Shown: positions 48,195 through 58,903 of the stretch, in pieces
Layout of the letters: every line of letters starts with the position of its first letter
Numbering within the stretch: position 1 is the stretch's first letter
Assembly (NCBI RefSeq): GCF_003573695.1
Contig: NC_039358.1
Location: 160,384,920-160,448,919, forward strand
DNA: 64,000 nt
Origin: Papaver somniferum
Taxonomy: Eukaryota; Streptophyta; Magnoliopsida; Ranunculales; Papaveraceae
Direction: 5' to 3'
Made by a program: the position numbers and the translations under genes
The notes under the pieces: model-generated
The model's input: the letters and a program-made list of their open reading frames with translations, nothing else
Database searches by the model: none
What the model was told of the DNA's origin: nothing

Positions 48195-48236
48195 AAACTT
48201 ATTAGGTTTATAGTGTTTGCCTGCTCAGATAACAAT

Positions 48237-48831
48237 TGAAAAAGCGGGGTCTAACAACCGCAACCAATATTTCGCTTAGCAATATGTATGGACAAACTCC
48301 AATATACTTTTAAGACAATCAATTAGACAGTCACACTCAATCTTATAAAAAATATTATAAAGGAGTTATATCTCAATTTCTCGATTAAATACTTACTCAA
48401 GCAAATAGAAATCTGCGAGTTTAATTGAACACAAGAGAAATTAACTTGAACGGTACCAAAGACCAATGTTCAAGTATCAATAAATTTCAATCAACAACCA
48501 AAGGTTGGATTTACTAATTGACCGATTCAACGCACAACCTGTGATATTTAAATTATATAACAAAATATAATGCGGAAAAGAAATAACACATACACCAAAA
48601 GTTTTGTTAACGAGGAAACCGCAAATGCAGAAAAACCCCGGGACCTAGTCCGGATTGAACACACACTATATTAAGCCGCTACAGACACTAGCCTACTACA
48701 AACTAACTTCGGTCTGGACTGTAGTTGAACCTCAATCAATCTCACACTGATCCAAGTTATAGTTGCGCTCCTTACGTCTCTGATCCCAGCATGATGCTAA
48801 GCATTTGATTCCCTCAGCTGATCTCACCCAC
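48237..48831 (-). repeat. A(-) 5' LTR, end portion; left arm of an inverted repeat
   Basis: The minus strand ends in ...CCCCGCTTTTTCA at 48237, next to the A(-) primer site. It matches, inverted, the right arm 48880-49418 and the end part of the solo A LTR (15106-15650). It is cut at about 48831, where plus-oriented A LTR text begins. The rest of this LTR is missing. Confidence 0.85.
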
Positions 48832-49418
48832 AACGTCCTCTAAGAATGCTTCAATGATTGAAATGAGAGTTTAGAACCTACTGGTATCAGAGACGTAAGG
48901 AGCGCAACTGTACCTTGGATCAGTGTGAGATTAATTGGGGTTCAACTACAGTCCAGACTGAAGTTAGTTTGTAGTATGCTAGTGTCTGTAACAGTTTAAT
49001 ACAGTGCATGTTCAATCTGGGGTTTTTCTGCATTTGCGGTTCCCTCGTTAACAAAACTCCTGGTATCTGTGTTATTTCTTTTCCGTATTATATTTGGTTA
49101 TATAATTGAAATATCACATGTTGTGCGTTGAATCGATCAATTGGGAAATCCAATCTTTGGTTGTTGATTGAAATTGATTGATCATTGAACATTGGTCTTT
49201 GGTACAGTTCAAGTGGTTTCTCTTGTATTCAACCAGACTCGCAGATTTCTATTTGCTAGAGTAAGTATTGAATCGAGAAAGTGAGATATACCTATTTGAT
49301 ATACTTTATTAAGATTGAGTCTGACTGTCTAGTTGATTCTCTTAAAAGTATATTGGAGTTTGTCGATACAGATAGCTAAGAGAAATTTTGGGTATGGTTG
49401 TTAGACCCCGCTTTTTCA
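48832..49418 (+). repeat. A(+) 5' LTR, internally deleted; right arm of an inverted repeat
   Basis: Bases 48832-48879 match 3' LTR bases 53643-53690; then about 1.27 kb are missing and 48880-49418 matches 54965-55515. The end CCGCTTTTTCA precedes the primer site. The LTR start is absent. Confidence 0.85.
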
Positions 49419-49420
49419 AT

Positions 49421-49432
49421 TGGTATCATAGA
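49421..49432 (+). other. Primer-binding site of A(+)
   Basis: TGGTATCATAGA after the LTR end, one change from TGGTATCAGAGA as in F1. Confidence 0.75.
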
Positions 49433-49485
49433 AGGCAAACACGTTTAAAGACCTTATAAGTCTGTGCTTGTAGGGATCTGACTCT

Positions 49486-51047
49486 ATGGACATGAATTCT
49501 ATCTCCATAAACGTACCACCAGTCTTCGATGACTCAAACTACTTATGGTGGAAAATCGCTATGCATGCTTTTCTTCAAGCTCGTGATTTTCAAACATGGG
49601 TACGTGTTTTTAATGTCTATGATCCTCCGGTTAATACAGAAGGCGATGTATCTATACCTAAGAATATTGGTAGATATAGTCCAGAAGAAATCTTTGCTGC
49701 AAAACAAAACTCTGACGGCTTAAATTCTATCATACATGTCATTACCCCAGATCTTCATCACCATGTGACTACGTGCACAAAATCTAAAGAAGCCTGGGAT
49801 ATCTTAGAAACCGTATTTGAAGAATATACCAGTGAGAAAGAAGCTAGGCTTCAAAACCTAAATTCTGATTGGGAAAACCTTCGTATGGCAGATGAAGAAT
49901 CATCTGATGAGTTTAATCACAAAGTGTCTGAAATTGTTAATGCATGTTTTGCATTGGGTAAGATTATTCCTGAAAAGGACATTGTGATGAAAATTCTCAG
50001 ATCACTGCCATCCAGATACGACTCTAAGAAGCATGCCATCGTTGAAGGAAATAATCTCGCAACGCTTTACAGAAATACTCTGGTTGGTAAGTTAAAGATC
50101 TTTGATCATGAGCATACGTCCAAGTCTAGTAAGGATGTTGCTTTCAAAGCACCAAAGAACACTAAATTACTTGATAAAAGTAAAAGTGTTTGCATATCTC
50201 TGAAGATGATCTTTCTGAGGCTGATTCATCAGATGAAGATCTTGAAAAGTCAATCTCGTTGATCACAAGATAGTTTAGGGATCTTCTTTTGAAGAGAAGT
50301 AAACGGTTCTCCAGAGATAAATCTAGGTCATCAGATAAACCACATAATCGTGTTCCTCCTAAAAATAGGGATAATGATGAAACTGATGAGTAGGATATGC
50401 CTCAGTGCTTTAAGTATAAAGGTTTTGGTCATTTTGCAAATGAGTGTCCAAATCGAAAGAAATACACTGGGAACAAAGGTCTTGCTGCAACTCTTGATGA
50501 AATGTCTGACAACTATGATTCTAATGAAGACGAAAAATCAAGTGTTGCACTTCTTTGTGAAAATATTGATTTTGATAATTGTAGCAATACATACATCAAT
50601 CTCGATATTCTTTCAGAAGAAAACTCAACCAATATGGAAGATAAAATTGACCTTTCTATTGGAAACTCTTTGTGTAATGTTTCAGGTTCCACTGTGTGTC
50701 TAGCAGCTTGCACATCTCAGATGCCTGAATTATATCAAAGATTGACGTGCTCGTATTGTTCACTCAAAGGTCTTGAACTATCAAAGTGTTACAAGTATAA
50801 ACACAAATTGAGACATGTCAACAAACTTCAACGAAGAGCAAATCAATTAGCAAACAAGCTCAAACTTGCTCAAAAGACTGCTGAGGTATGTAAGATTTTA
50901 TCTTCGTCTAAGAAGTTAGTTTCTAAGAATAAAATAAGACCATTGGAAAGAAAGTTATGGTCTAAGAACTATGGGAAGAAGGGTTCTATGAATTTCTATC
51001 AAAAGGGATATGATGGACAAATTATTGTTCATCCCAGCACAACTTAA
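49486..51047 (+). pseudogene. Ty1/copia gag of A(+), frameshifted
   Basis: The first frame (49486-50262, 258 codons) starts MDMNSISINVPPVFDDSNY and has the copia gag signatures: WWKIAMHAFLQARDFQTW, then SKEAWDILETVFEEYTSEK, then EFNHKVSEIVNACF and LRSLPSRYDSKKHAI (UBN2-type gag). Near 50195 the coding sense moves to another frame (acidic SEDDLSEADSSDEDL stretch) with stops at about 50272 and 50390; the frame then stays open from 50397 to 51047. That part holds CFKYKGFGHFANEC, a zinc knuckle whose second Cys is Tyr, and ends IIVHPSTT. A working protein would package RNA into particles; this copy cannot be made whole because of one shift and two stops. Confidence 0.88.
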
Positions 51048-51417
51048 ATTGTGTTGGTAAGTGCATCTTGTCTCATGTGCCTGATTAAAAAGAGACAAGA
51101 TCTTGCACCTCAGGCTTTAAGAAAAGAAAATTCTCTAGTTGTTTTGATATTTTTCTTTTGTTTGAGAAAAGTCTGGAATTCACGTCTCTTTTCACATCTA
51201 ATTGATTTTGAAAAGGACTTCCCTGATTACTCAATAAAAAGAGGGTTAAAATAGACAATTCTGCCTTTTATAGGGTTCAGAATTGTATGTTCAGGGACCT
51301 GTGTGTATAAAGGTCTCGTAACCCTACATATCTTTTTTTTCCTTCCCTAAAACTTCTTTTATCTTAAGACTGCTTGTTGAGTTAAATTGTGATTTCCTCT
51401 CACAAACCTATACGCTC
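51048..51417 (+). other. A(+) spacer between gag and second ORF
   Basis: No pol sequence. The open frame 51051-51254 has no recognised motif. Confidence 0.4.
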
Positions 51418-51800
51418 ATGGATACTCCAAGCATCATGTCTTCTGATGGAAAAGATGTTAATATAATTGTTAAGCCATCAATCATGAAGGAAAAAGAAAA
51501 ATCTCCGATACCTCCGACCTTGAAAGAAAAAGAAGTAATGTGAGGAAGCCAAGAGTTGTTCCTTCAAATTCTCAGAAGTTTTCTGATGTTCTTGAAGAGT
51601 TGAAGGAGACACGAAAGAAGATTCAACAGATAAAGGCTTTTGTGCTTAAGACACGTGAGATTCAGAAGTCCCTGGTTCGGCATAAGTTAAGAAGGTTTAT
51701 TGATATTAACTCATATCTTCATGAACCTTATGTCCCAATGGTTGTTGACGACAAGGAGTTCAGGGACGATAAAGAATTCTTCAAAGGTCTTAACATCTAG
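51418..51800 (+). pseudogene. Second small ORF of A(+), Lys-rich, broken, unknown
   Basis: Starts MDTPSIMSSDGKDVN at 51418 and stops at about 51543; the coding sense appears to move to the frame of 51540-51800 (KFSDVLEELKETRKKIQQIK, then HKLRRFIDINSYLHEPYVP), which ends KEFFKGLNI. The middle is likely coiled coil (charged heptads). The place between gag and the 3' LTR is where Sireviruses carry an extra (env-like) ORF, but I see no membrane segment and do not claim that identity. Confidence 0.4.
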
Positions 51801-53150
51801 TAAATTTTTTTGATGAGAATTTTAGTTCTTGTGTTTTAAGAAGAATAACTAGAGTTTGGAATAGCCATTATTGTGATTACACATAGCTATGCCCAACGTC
51901 TTCATCTTCATTGTTTTTTAGGTTTATTTGTTTAAATTCTAAAATTGTTTGGAAGTTGATTTTTGCAGTATTAATCTTTATGGTTTTATATATTGCAATG
52001 TGTTAGGGATATGTGTCTTTGCGTCCGTGAACTATGATTGTCCCATATTTTGTCAAAAGTTAAGTCTTTCACATGTCGATATGCAAGTATTCATAAAAGA
52101 ATGAATGAAGTTTTGACATTGCAAAAGTTTTTAAGCCTATTGTATGTCATTATGCAAATGTTGATGGAAGATAGGATGAACTTTTGTTTACGAGGATTAT
52201 GTCTATTGTATGCCATTGTGCAAATAGTGATGGAAAGTAGAATGAATCCTTGTCTATTCCGCAGTATTGATCTTCCCTAATCCATATTTTTATGTATATA
52301 CTGTGAGGCTCCATAAGTTCTTTTGTGTTGAGCATTTCCGATTAAATTAATCATGGGTTTTCTTGTGGTTAATTTAATTGAGTATTTTGGATTCAAATTC
52401 ATATTCGTATGTGATTTGTTTTGTCCAAAGAAATCATTTTTTTCTTGTGAAAGTAAGGTCGATCTTGTTGTTCTTTCGGGAATGACATTTTATGGGGGGG
52501 AGTTCTTAATTGAACTTGTGCTTAATTGCCAAATCTTTGTGGGGAGTGCGGCTGTGGAATATTATAGGGGTTATCTTGTATCTTTATAAACTCCTTGATG
52601 AATGCATTTAGCTTCGGCTATATGATGGCATCTAAAAAGTTGATATGTGCTTTCTTTTGGTCATGAAATGTCTCTATGGAAATTTCATTAGGATCCCAGT
52701 AGTTTTCATACCTTTGCCAATTTTATTGACAAAAAGGGGGAGAATTAATGTGTAGTTCACACTACAAATACATACGGTTTTCGGATCATTATGTAAGGGG
52801 GAGTGGTTTCCATGTGAGATGGAGTATTTACTAAGGGGGAGTGATACATATCACCATAGTATTGTTGTCGAAGTTGTGATACAATTAAACTTTGATGATA
52901 TGTAATGATACTATGACATTGTATAACAATGATTAAGAAATCTTGTTTTCTCATTGTTATAGCTACGAATTTTCAACAACGATGATGCTAAACTTACAAC
53001 CTTTGGAATAATTGGAGTACTTGGAAGTGACGAAGATTTCGAGTAATGTTGAAGAACCAAGGAGATCATTCATGTGGAAGAGAAGCTACAAAAGTTTATT
53101 TATTTATTTTGTATTCCATATGTATTGATAGTTTTGTCACTAAAATTGAC
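51801..53150 (+). other. A(+) 3' non-coding region with repeated polypurine motifs
   Basis: Homologous to A(-) 35325-36525 and 13628-13716. It contains ATGGGGGGGAG near 52492, AAAAAGGGGGAGA near 52734, TAAGGGGGAG near 52794 and again near 52833. It holds intact versions of the F1 target (near 51850) and the B target (near 53070). No gene; frames here are chance. Confidence 0.8.
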
Positions 53151-53162
53151 AAAGGGGGAGAT
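53151..53162 (+). other. Polypurine tract of A(+)
   Basis: AAAGGGGGAGAT abuts the 3' LTR. Confidence 0.85.
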
Positions 53163-55515
53163 TATTAGAGCACTGCTCGGTCGAACTCCCATGCGTTGCT
53201 ATCTCAAGCATGTTTGTCAATGTTAGTGATCAAAACTATAAGTCTTGATTTCTAGTCTATTATTAGCTAAGTCGGACTAGGATAGAAAGTGTAGTTGAGC
53301 TCTAGACTCCATGGCGATCATCATACAAAGACGAAGAACTACTCAAGGAACTGGTGGAACTCCATCGACTAAAAGTATGTGGAGACTTGAACTTATCTAT
53401 CACTCAAAAGTCTATCTACTCTATCTCCTATATCGAGACAAAATTCGTATAGATATATAGACTATGATTATACACATTTGGTATTTCGAGCCGAGTTTAT
53501 CTCGCTTATCTATTTCTCGAAATATGTGTTGGTAAGCTTTTGCTTTGGCCAAGATCATATTTACTAGTGACGAAAGTTATATTAGTTTCAATTACTTGAA
53601 AATCGCTTTGACGAAAAAATATCTTGTGAATAACAAATATATAACGTCATCTAAGAATGTTTCAATGATTGAAATGAGAGTTTAGAATATAACCTTGAAA
53701 GGATATAAACATTGTGTGATAACTAATACGTGTGTAAGTCCTTATTCCTTGAACCAAAGTATGCGTACTTTGTTGCTCAGGAAAACCGGAACTGAAGTCC
53801 GCTTACCAGCACGCGTACTGTCGGAAGGTCACATCCCGTGAATTTCTGCTGGAGTTTGTGAACTAAAAACAAACTTATTTCGGGTACTTAAGTCCGCGTA
53901 CCAGTATGCGTACTTAAGTGGGTTAGTTTCTAAAAACGATTATTCGTGAACTTAAAATTATATAAACTAAGGAATGCATACTTGAAAACCGTCTATAAAG
54001 TTCATGAATTGATTCGAGTGAATCAAATCGAATTGTGTCTTGTATACTTCTATGAGATCTAAGCAATTGAACAACTCTCTAACTAGTTCTGTTGAGTCGT
54101 TTGAACTAGTTATGGTTAAGATTATTATGGTTGATATGAAAGTGCTCATATGGATAACCATTTGGTTAACTACTGTTGAACCAACTAAGTGTACATGTTT
54201 GGGTACGGTTACACAAACCTAAATAAATGTGCATTTCATTTGTGTGTAACAAGCTAAGTTCGATCTAACGGTTGTAAGATATTAGCTTGAATCTAATCAG
54301 GTTTTCATCTAACGATGAATGTTGAATGCTTTGTTACTAACATTGATTGCAAACCCTTATTTGAAAGACTATATAAAGGAGAACTCTAGCAACTGGGAAA
54401 CCTAATCTCCACACCTTCTGTGTGATACTAGTTGTATTATCTAGAGTCAGTTCTCCTTTAACCTTAGGTTTCTATCAAAACCCTGTAGGTTAACGACTTG
54501 AAGACTTCATTGGGATTGTGAAGCCAGACCCAACTATTTTCTCTGTAGTTGTGCGATCTGATTTTTTTGTTTCCATCGTGTTTGAGTACAATCGTAAGAT
54601 TGGCTTGAGATTGATTTCTCCGATAGGCAAGATATAAAAGAAGTCACAAACATCTTCGTCTCATCGTTTGTGATTCCGCAATATCTTCTTTCGCTAGTCG
54701 ATTAAGATTATTGTGAGGTGATTGATAATTCTAGGATGTTCATCGGCAATATAAGTCTGGGTTATCAATTGGTTCCTATTCACCTTGATTTATCAAAAGA
54801 CGGAACACAAACTCGTAGGTGTTTCTGTGGGAGACAGATTTATCTATTACCGTAGAATTTTCTGTGGGAGACAGATTTGTTTATTAAAGTCTTCGACTTT
54901 GGGTCGTAGCAACTCTTAGTTGTGGGTGAGATCAGCTAAGGGGATCAAGTGCATAGTATCCTGCTGGGATCATAGACGTAAGGAGCGCAACTTTACCTTG
55001 GATCAGTGTGAGATTGATTGGGGTTCAACTACAGTCCATACCGAAGTTAGTTTGTAGTAGGCTAGTGTCTGTAGCGGCTTAATATAGTGTGTGTTCAATC
55101 TGGACTAGGTCCCAGGGTTTTTCTTCATTTGCGGTTTCCTCGTTAACAAAACTTCTGGTGTCTGTGTTATTTCTTTTCTGCATTATATTTGGTTATATAA
55201 TTGAAATATCACAGGTTGTGTGTTGAATCGATCAATTGGGAAATCCAACCTTTGGTTGTTGATTGAAATTGATTGATCCTTGAACATTGGTCTTTGGTAT
55301 CGTTCAAGTGATTTCTCTTGTATTCAATTAGACTCGCAGATTTCTATTTGCTTGAGTAAGTATTGAATCGAGAAAGTGCGATATAACTCTTTGATATACT
55401 TTTATTAAGATTGAGTCTGACTATCTAGTTGATTCTATTAAAAGTATATTAGAGTTTGTCCATACAGATTTCTAAGCGAAATTTTGGGTGTGGTTGTTAG
55501 AACCCCGCTTTTTCA
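53163..55515 (+). repeat. A(+) 3' LTR
   Basis: 2353 bases from TATTAGAGCACTGCTCGG (TG changed to TA) to CCCCGCTTTTTCA. TATA box TATATAAA at 54370-54377 in the context GACTATATAAAGGAG. Its centre carries GTCCGC(T/G)TACCAG...GCGTACT phrases (53792-53915). The ends match A(-) and the solo LTR. Confidence 0.9.
54370..54377 (+). promoter_or_regulatory. TATA box of the A(+) 3' LTR
   Basis: GACTATATAAAGGAG, conserved with 16216-16223 in the solo LTR. Confidence 0.6.
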
Positions 55516-57159
55516 GATGTCAACATACTTTGAACACGATCAGTAACTCTTATCTTTTATTGTTCATAGATATTCCTTAATTACTCAAGGAGATCCCGGT
55601 CCAAAATAAATTATGAATCTTGTAATTAAGCTTGTTAGTTTATATGCTTTAATTACCAGCAATTAAATGCATATCTCTAGAGAATAAAAATTAGTAATGT
55701 GCATTTACTAATTGGAGATTTTCTACTGAGTGATTTCGGAAAATATTGGACAAAGTATTTCCTGGAATTATGAAAACCGAATGGGCATTTATTGCATATA
55801 TTGAGAATACTTTCGGTTTTGGAAATTCCTTGGTGTCCAAACATCCTTGGTCTACAAATACCTGAGTTTTCATTTCTAGCCAACTACCCTAAGAGCCAGG
55901 CAAACTTCATTTCTTGTTGTTTCTGGTGGAGCCACCTATTCGGAGAGGAAAGTATCCTAATTAGGTGGAATCTCTTACGACCGCTTGTTTAAAGACTTTT
56001 GTGGGATCAAGAAGCTCTACGAGTACCGTTGGTGGGAAACTAGATAATTGCAGTGTTATTAGTTTTCGATTGATTTGATTGACTAACGGTTGTTAAAACT
56101 TTGATTGCACCTAGTTTATTTATTCTTGAGAATCTTCTCTTCTGATATAAGATTCACTCAAACTAGATCCAAGTATCGACGAGATCTTTAGAAATGTTTG
56201 TAGATATAAAGACATCTTGTGATAATCCATTGTTAACAGACTCCGTTATGTGTATGATTGATCACAAGAGATTCAAGTGGTGTTGTGCAGGTTTTAATTG
56301 AAGATCAAAGAAGATTTGAAGACGAAGAAGATTTCTTATTGGTTTCTCGTATTTTTGTGTTGCGCAAACCTTGATCGGCTGGGATCCAACTAAAATCAGA
56401 TTTATTCGATTGATTAATCGGTAACACATAATAGTTCTTTTGAGATCTATTTTGATTGTTACAAATCCGAATCTTATTACTAAGATAATAGAGATTGGAT
56501 TGGTCTGCCCAGGCAAAGGAGTTTATTAGCTTAAACGGAAGAGCCTTTGCATATGACTTGAGATATATTTATCTTAAAGAATCAATAGAGTTGTTACCAA
56601 ACATATTTTTTGTTCCTTTACTGTTTGGAATACGATCCAAAGGAATTGTTCCAAGTACGTGACTTATTACAGGTTGGAGGCGTGGGAATACAGACAGAAC
56701 TAGGTGAACTATAGGTTTAGTTGCTTGGTCTCAACTATACAAAGTTGGTTTAGATTTTGTATAGCTGCTTAATTCTGAGAGTATTCAATTCTGGACTAGG
56801 TCCTGGGGTTTTTTCGCATTTGCGGTTTCCTCGTTAACAAAATCTTGTTATGTCATTTACTTTTCTTTTCTGCAATTATAATTGTTGTTATTATAATTTA
56901 AAGTGAATTACACAAACATTAACTCCGCTTTACTTGATAGTGATCCTATAGAGTTTGTTTAAGTCCGAACCTATTATCAAGTAATCATACTTTGATTGTT
57001 GTATTGTCTCGATCTCGTATCCATGGACGATCACGCAAAGTGTGAATACCGATTTGTCATATTGTCTCGACTTTGTCCATAGACAATCACTTTCGGTAAG
57101 AGGTCTTATAGGTGGATAATTTAAAGATTGTGGTGTATTTGGGTACTCTCGTCTTTTCA
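55516..57159 (+). repeat. Truncated plus-strand F-type LTR
   Basis: Starts abruptly after the A(+) LTR end with GATGTCAACATACTTTGAAC, which matches the middle of F LTRs (for example complement of 11835-11855), and runs to the LTR end ...GGGTACTCTCGTCTTTTCA at 57159. The first 1.1 kb of the LTR, including the tandem array, is missing. It abuts G internal sequence on the right. Frames 55677-55883 and 56930-57172 are shadows in LTR text. Confidence 0.85.
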
Positions 57160-58189
57160 ACTTTAAAAACAAATATTCTCAATCGTCGTTATACAGAAAC
57201 ATTGAATTATTATCTTCTGCAAAGTTCATTTGTAACCCAACTCTGAAGTAATACTACAATGATATGTTTCTCCCCCTTAATTAATACTTACATCTTTTCC
57301 ATAATATATAGGTGAAACGTATAGATTATTGATTCACTCCCCCCTTACATAATGATCTGTAAACCATATGTATGTAGTGCGAAACTACTAAATAATTTTT
57401 GTCAATAAAATTGGCAAAGGTATGAAAATCATAGGATCGTAATGAATACAACCAAAATATACTTCAGGATTCCAAGGTGATTACGTATTAACTTTCTTTA
57501 GATGATATCATAGTAAGAAATACTTAACGCTCATCTAGGAGATTTAAGATACAAGCATCCCCTGTAAATTCCACGACCACACTCCCCACAAAGATATAGC
57601 AATTAAGCACAAGTTCATTTAAGAACTCTCCCCCATTTGATGTCATTCCCAAGAGAACAACATGGCGACTTCTACAAGTAAAGGATTTCTATGGATATTA
57701 ACAAATTCACAAGTAAACTTGTACCCATTATCATAATCAAAAGTAGTTTATTAAGAACATAAGAGTTAAGACCTAGCTTTAACTTTTGAAGAAAAATCAT
57801 CATGAGATGGTGTTCAAATCATATAAATATGATAAACAAGAACTATATCTCAAGGGAGTCAAGCAATACGCAAGAATGATCATGAGTATCGAGTATCACG
57901 ATCATCTTATCTAAGATATAAACTTGTAAAGAACATACAAGATTTGATTTTCTCTTAGATGGAAGAACTAATCTTTTCCACAAGGATTTACACCAAGATT
58001 GGCTACCAAAAGCGTATAAAAAGATTTCTTGACATAAAAATATATAAAAATATGTAACAAATTAAGAATAATATCAAGCAATAACCGTGTTAACTAATAC
58101 ACAAGATTTAAACTATGAATCATGATCAAAAGAGATTTAATAATCAAAGTTGTCTTAGAAATGTTTTTCTAATGCCAAACATATTGTAA
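57160..58189 (-). other. G 3' non-coding region
   Basis: The first 500 bases follow the order of A(-) 35480-35920, including purine motifs on the minus strand. The rest is AT-rich without a supported gene. Confidence 0.6.
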
Positions 58190-58520
58190 AAATAGTTTGA
58201 ATGTATCTGAAAAAAAATTGGCAGGGATGGTATGCATACTGGTATGTGTATTGTCCCTGTCCCAATATTTCAGTAATAGTTAGACTCTCTTTAATCAATT
58301 TGAAACATTCCCAAATGGCATCCATGATGAATATCATCGCTCGGGCTATTTTCAAATGATTAATCTTGACTCAAAACTTAGTTTATAAACAATAAATTGT
58401 TCTTCACTATATTTGTCAAGAATATGAACAACAATTGCTTATATTTCGAGAGTGTAAACAAGATAAGATTGAACTCGAAATTTCTTCTTTGCAATTCACC
58501 AAAAAAATCAAGTTATCGGC
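58190..58520 (-). repeat. G-type LTR fragment inside element G
   Basis: Contains GGTATGCATACTGGTATGTG and then GAAACATTCCCAAATGGCATC, CATCGCTCGGG, ATTTTCAAATGAT and TCGAAATTTC, aligning loosely and in order with 62200-62645 of the G LTR. It lies between the gag remnant and the 3' purine region, where an LTR should not be. It may be an old rearrangement or a separate insertion. Confidence 0.45.
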
Positions 58521-58903
58521 ATTGTTTGTTTCTTTAAACCTGAACATTTAAGAATCTTAAATACAAGTCAAGTTATGGAAACATGAACGATAGACAAGAT
58601 ACATGGATCATTAGCCTTATTGGTTTGTCTATAATTAATACTTCACTTAAGAAGGTTAATAAGATTACAAAAACAAAAACGTTTTTGATATCAATAGATC
58701 ATGGCATCAAGCATATAATAATGAAATCATAAAACTTACTCAAGTTTATAGACATACCTTTTAGATAAATCCACTCATGAATCCTACGACTTTACCAAAT
58801 ATTAAATATCTTACCTAGCATAATGTGTGTGTCCCAGTTCTGTTGCTTCCGTCAGCGTATTCATAATAGGGCATTTCTTGGTGATGATGCACTTTCAATA
58901 CAA

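Larger units (their letters stand above)
46036..48236 (-). mobile_element. A(-) internal 5' half: leader and ORF region right of F1
   Basis: After F1 the A(-) interior resumes at TSD CAAAC (46036-46040); CTCTAGTTATTCTT continues the text that ends at 36530. It runs to the degraded primer site at 48221-48236, where the minus strand reads TTGTTATCTGAGCAGG, two mismatches from the usual TTGGTATCAGAGCAGG. It includes the ORFs listed separately. Confidence 0.85.
48832..55515 (+). mobile_element. A(+): Sirevirus-like copia element with broken gag, no pol
   Basis: Plus-strand element with a deleted 5' LTR (48832-49418), a tRNA-Met-type primer site, a gag pseudogene, a second small coding region, a 3' region with repeated purine motifs and a full 3' LTR (53163-55515). 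LTR and 3' internal text match A(-) and the solo LTR at 15106. No integrase, reverse transcriptase or RNase H is present between gag and the 3' LTR. No TSD can be given because the 5' end is rearranged. Confidence 0.85.

Noticed and set aside
51418..51800. Env-like protein in A(+)
   Set aside because: Sireviruses can carry an env-like ORF here, but no signal peptide, membrane segment or clear homology is visible.
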